The position numbers and the translations under genes were made by a program. Positions 12,380-12,399 of a stretch of 12,399 nucleotides of DNA are shown here, piece by piece (the first letter of the stretch is position 1; the number at the start of each line of letters is the position of its first letter). The DNA lies in the NCBI GenBank assembly GCA_037139695.1, contig JBAXFX010000038.1:1-12399 (forward strand), given 5' to 3'. The notes under the pieces are model-generated. The model saw only the letters and a list, made by a program, of their open reading frames with translations, was not told the DNA's origin and ran no database searches. Source of the DNA: JAAXTX01 sp037139695 (GTDB taxonomy: Bacteria; Patescibacteriota; Minisyncoccia; Moranbacterales; UBA1568).

Positions 12380-12399
12380 ATCAGAGGCTCCGTTCAAGG

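Overview
The window looks like chromosomal DNA from a member of the Candidate Phyla Radiation (Patescibacteria), probably a Parcubacteria-type lineage. The best clue is the gene at 5754-6929, which has the layout of the DUF5671 membrane proteins, a family I associate mainly with this group. Other clues agree: small stand-alone genes, several genes with no visible Shine-Dalgarno sequence, an isolated purine gene, and many proteins of unknown function. Genes end in TAA, TAG and TGA, so the standard bacterial code fits. The lineage is inferred from gene content, not from a marker tree.

Layout from left to right. (1) 1-185 holds a non-terminator hairpin and a decayed palindromic repeat. (2) 154-2337, minus strand: rplI (ribosomal protein bL9), driven by a near-consensus promoter, then pyrG (CTP synthase), with a likely terminator between them. 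(3) 2566-4053, plus strand: a PIN-PhoH RNase/ATPase, divergent from rplI. It is followed by a strong terminator that faces a second terminator belonging to the next gene. (4) 4188-5594, minus strand: a divergent PurD (GAR synthetase). (5) 5754-7494, minus strand: two membrane proteins, a four-helix protein of unknown function followed by the DUF5671 protein. (6) 7540-8100: a gene-poor stretch with one intact tRNA-Ala(CGC) surrounded by partial and decayed copies of itself and by strong hairpins. (7) 8200-9089, minus strand: two unknown genes overlapping as ATGA, behind a consensus promoter and ending in a strong terminator. (8) 9284-10141: an unknown helical protein with its own promoter and terminator. 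(9) 10273-12237, minus strand: an MFS-type transporter followed 15 bp later by an AlkD-family DNA glycosylase. (10) 12238-12399: a second copy of a palindromic repeat and a perfect hairpin.

Housekeeping functions present are nucleotide synthesis (PyrG, PurD), translation (bL9, tRNA-Ala), RNA metabolism (PIN-PhoH) and repair of alkylated DNA (AlkD). I see no defence island, phage module, CRISPR array or secondary-metabolite cluster. The most unusual signals lie at the DNA level. First, a palindromic repeat found in intergenic DNA also sits in frame inside alkD, where it adds about 25 residues between catalytic residues (comparable to Rickettsia palindromic elements). Second, an intact tRNA-Ala is nested between separated 5' and 3' halves of a second copy, and the break lies at the anticodon loop.
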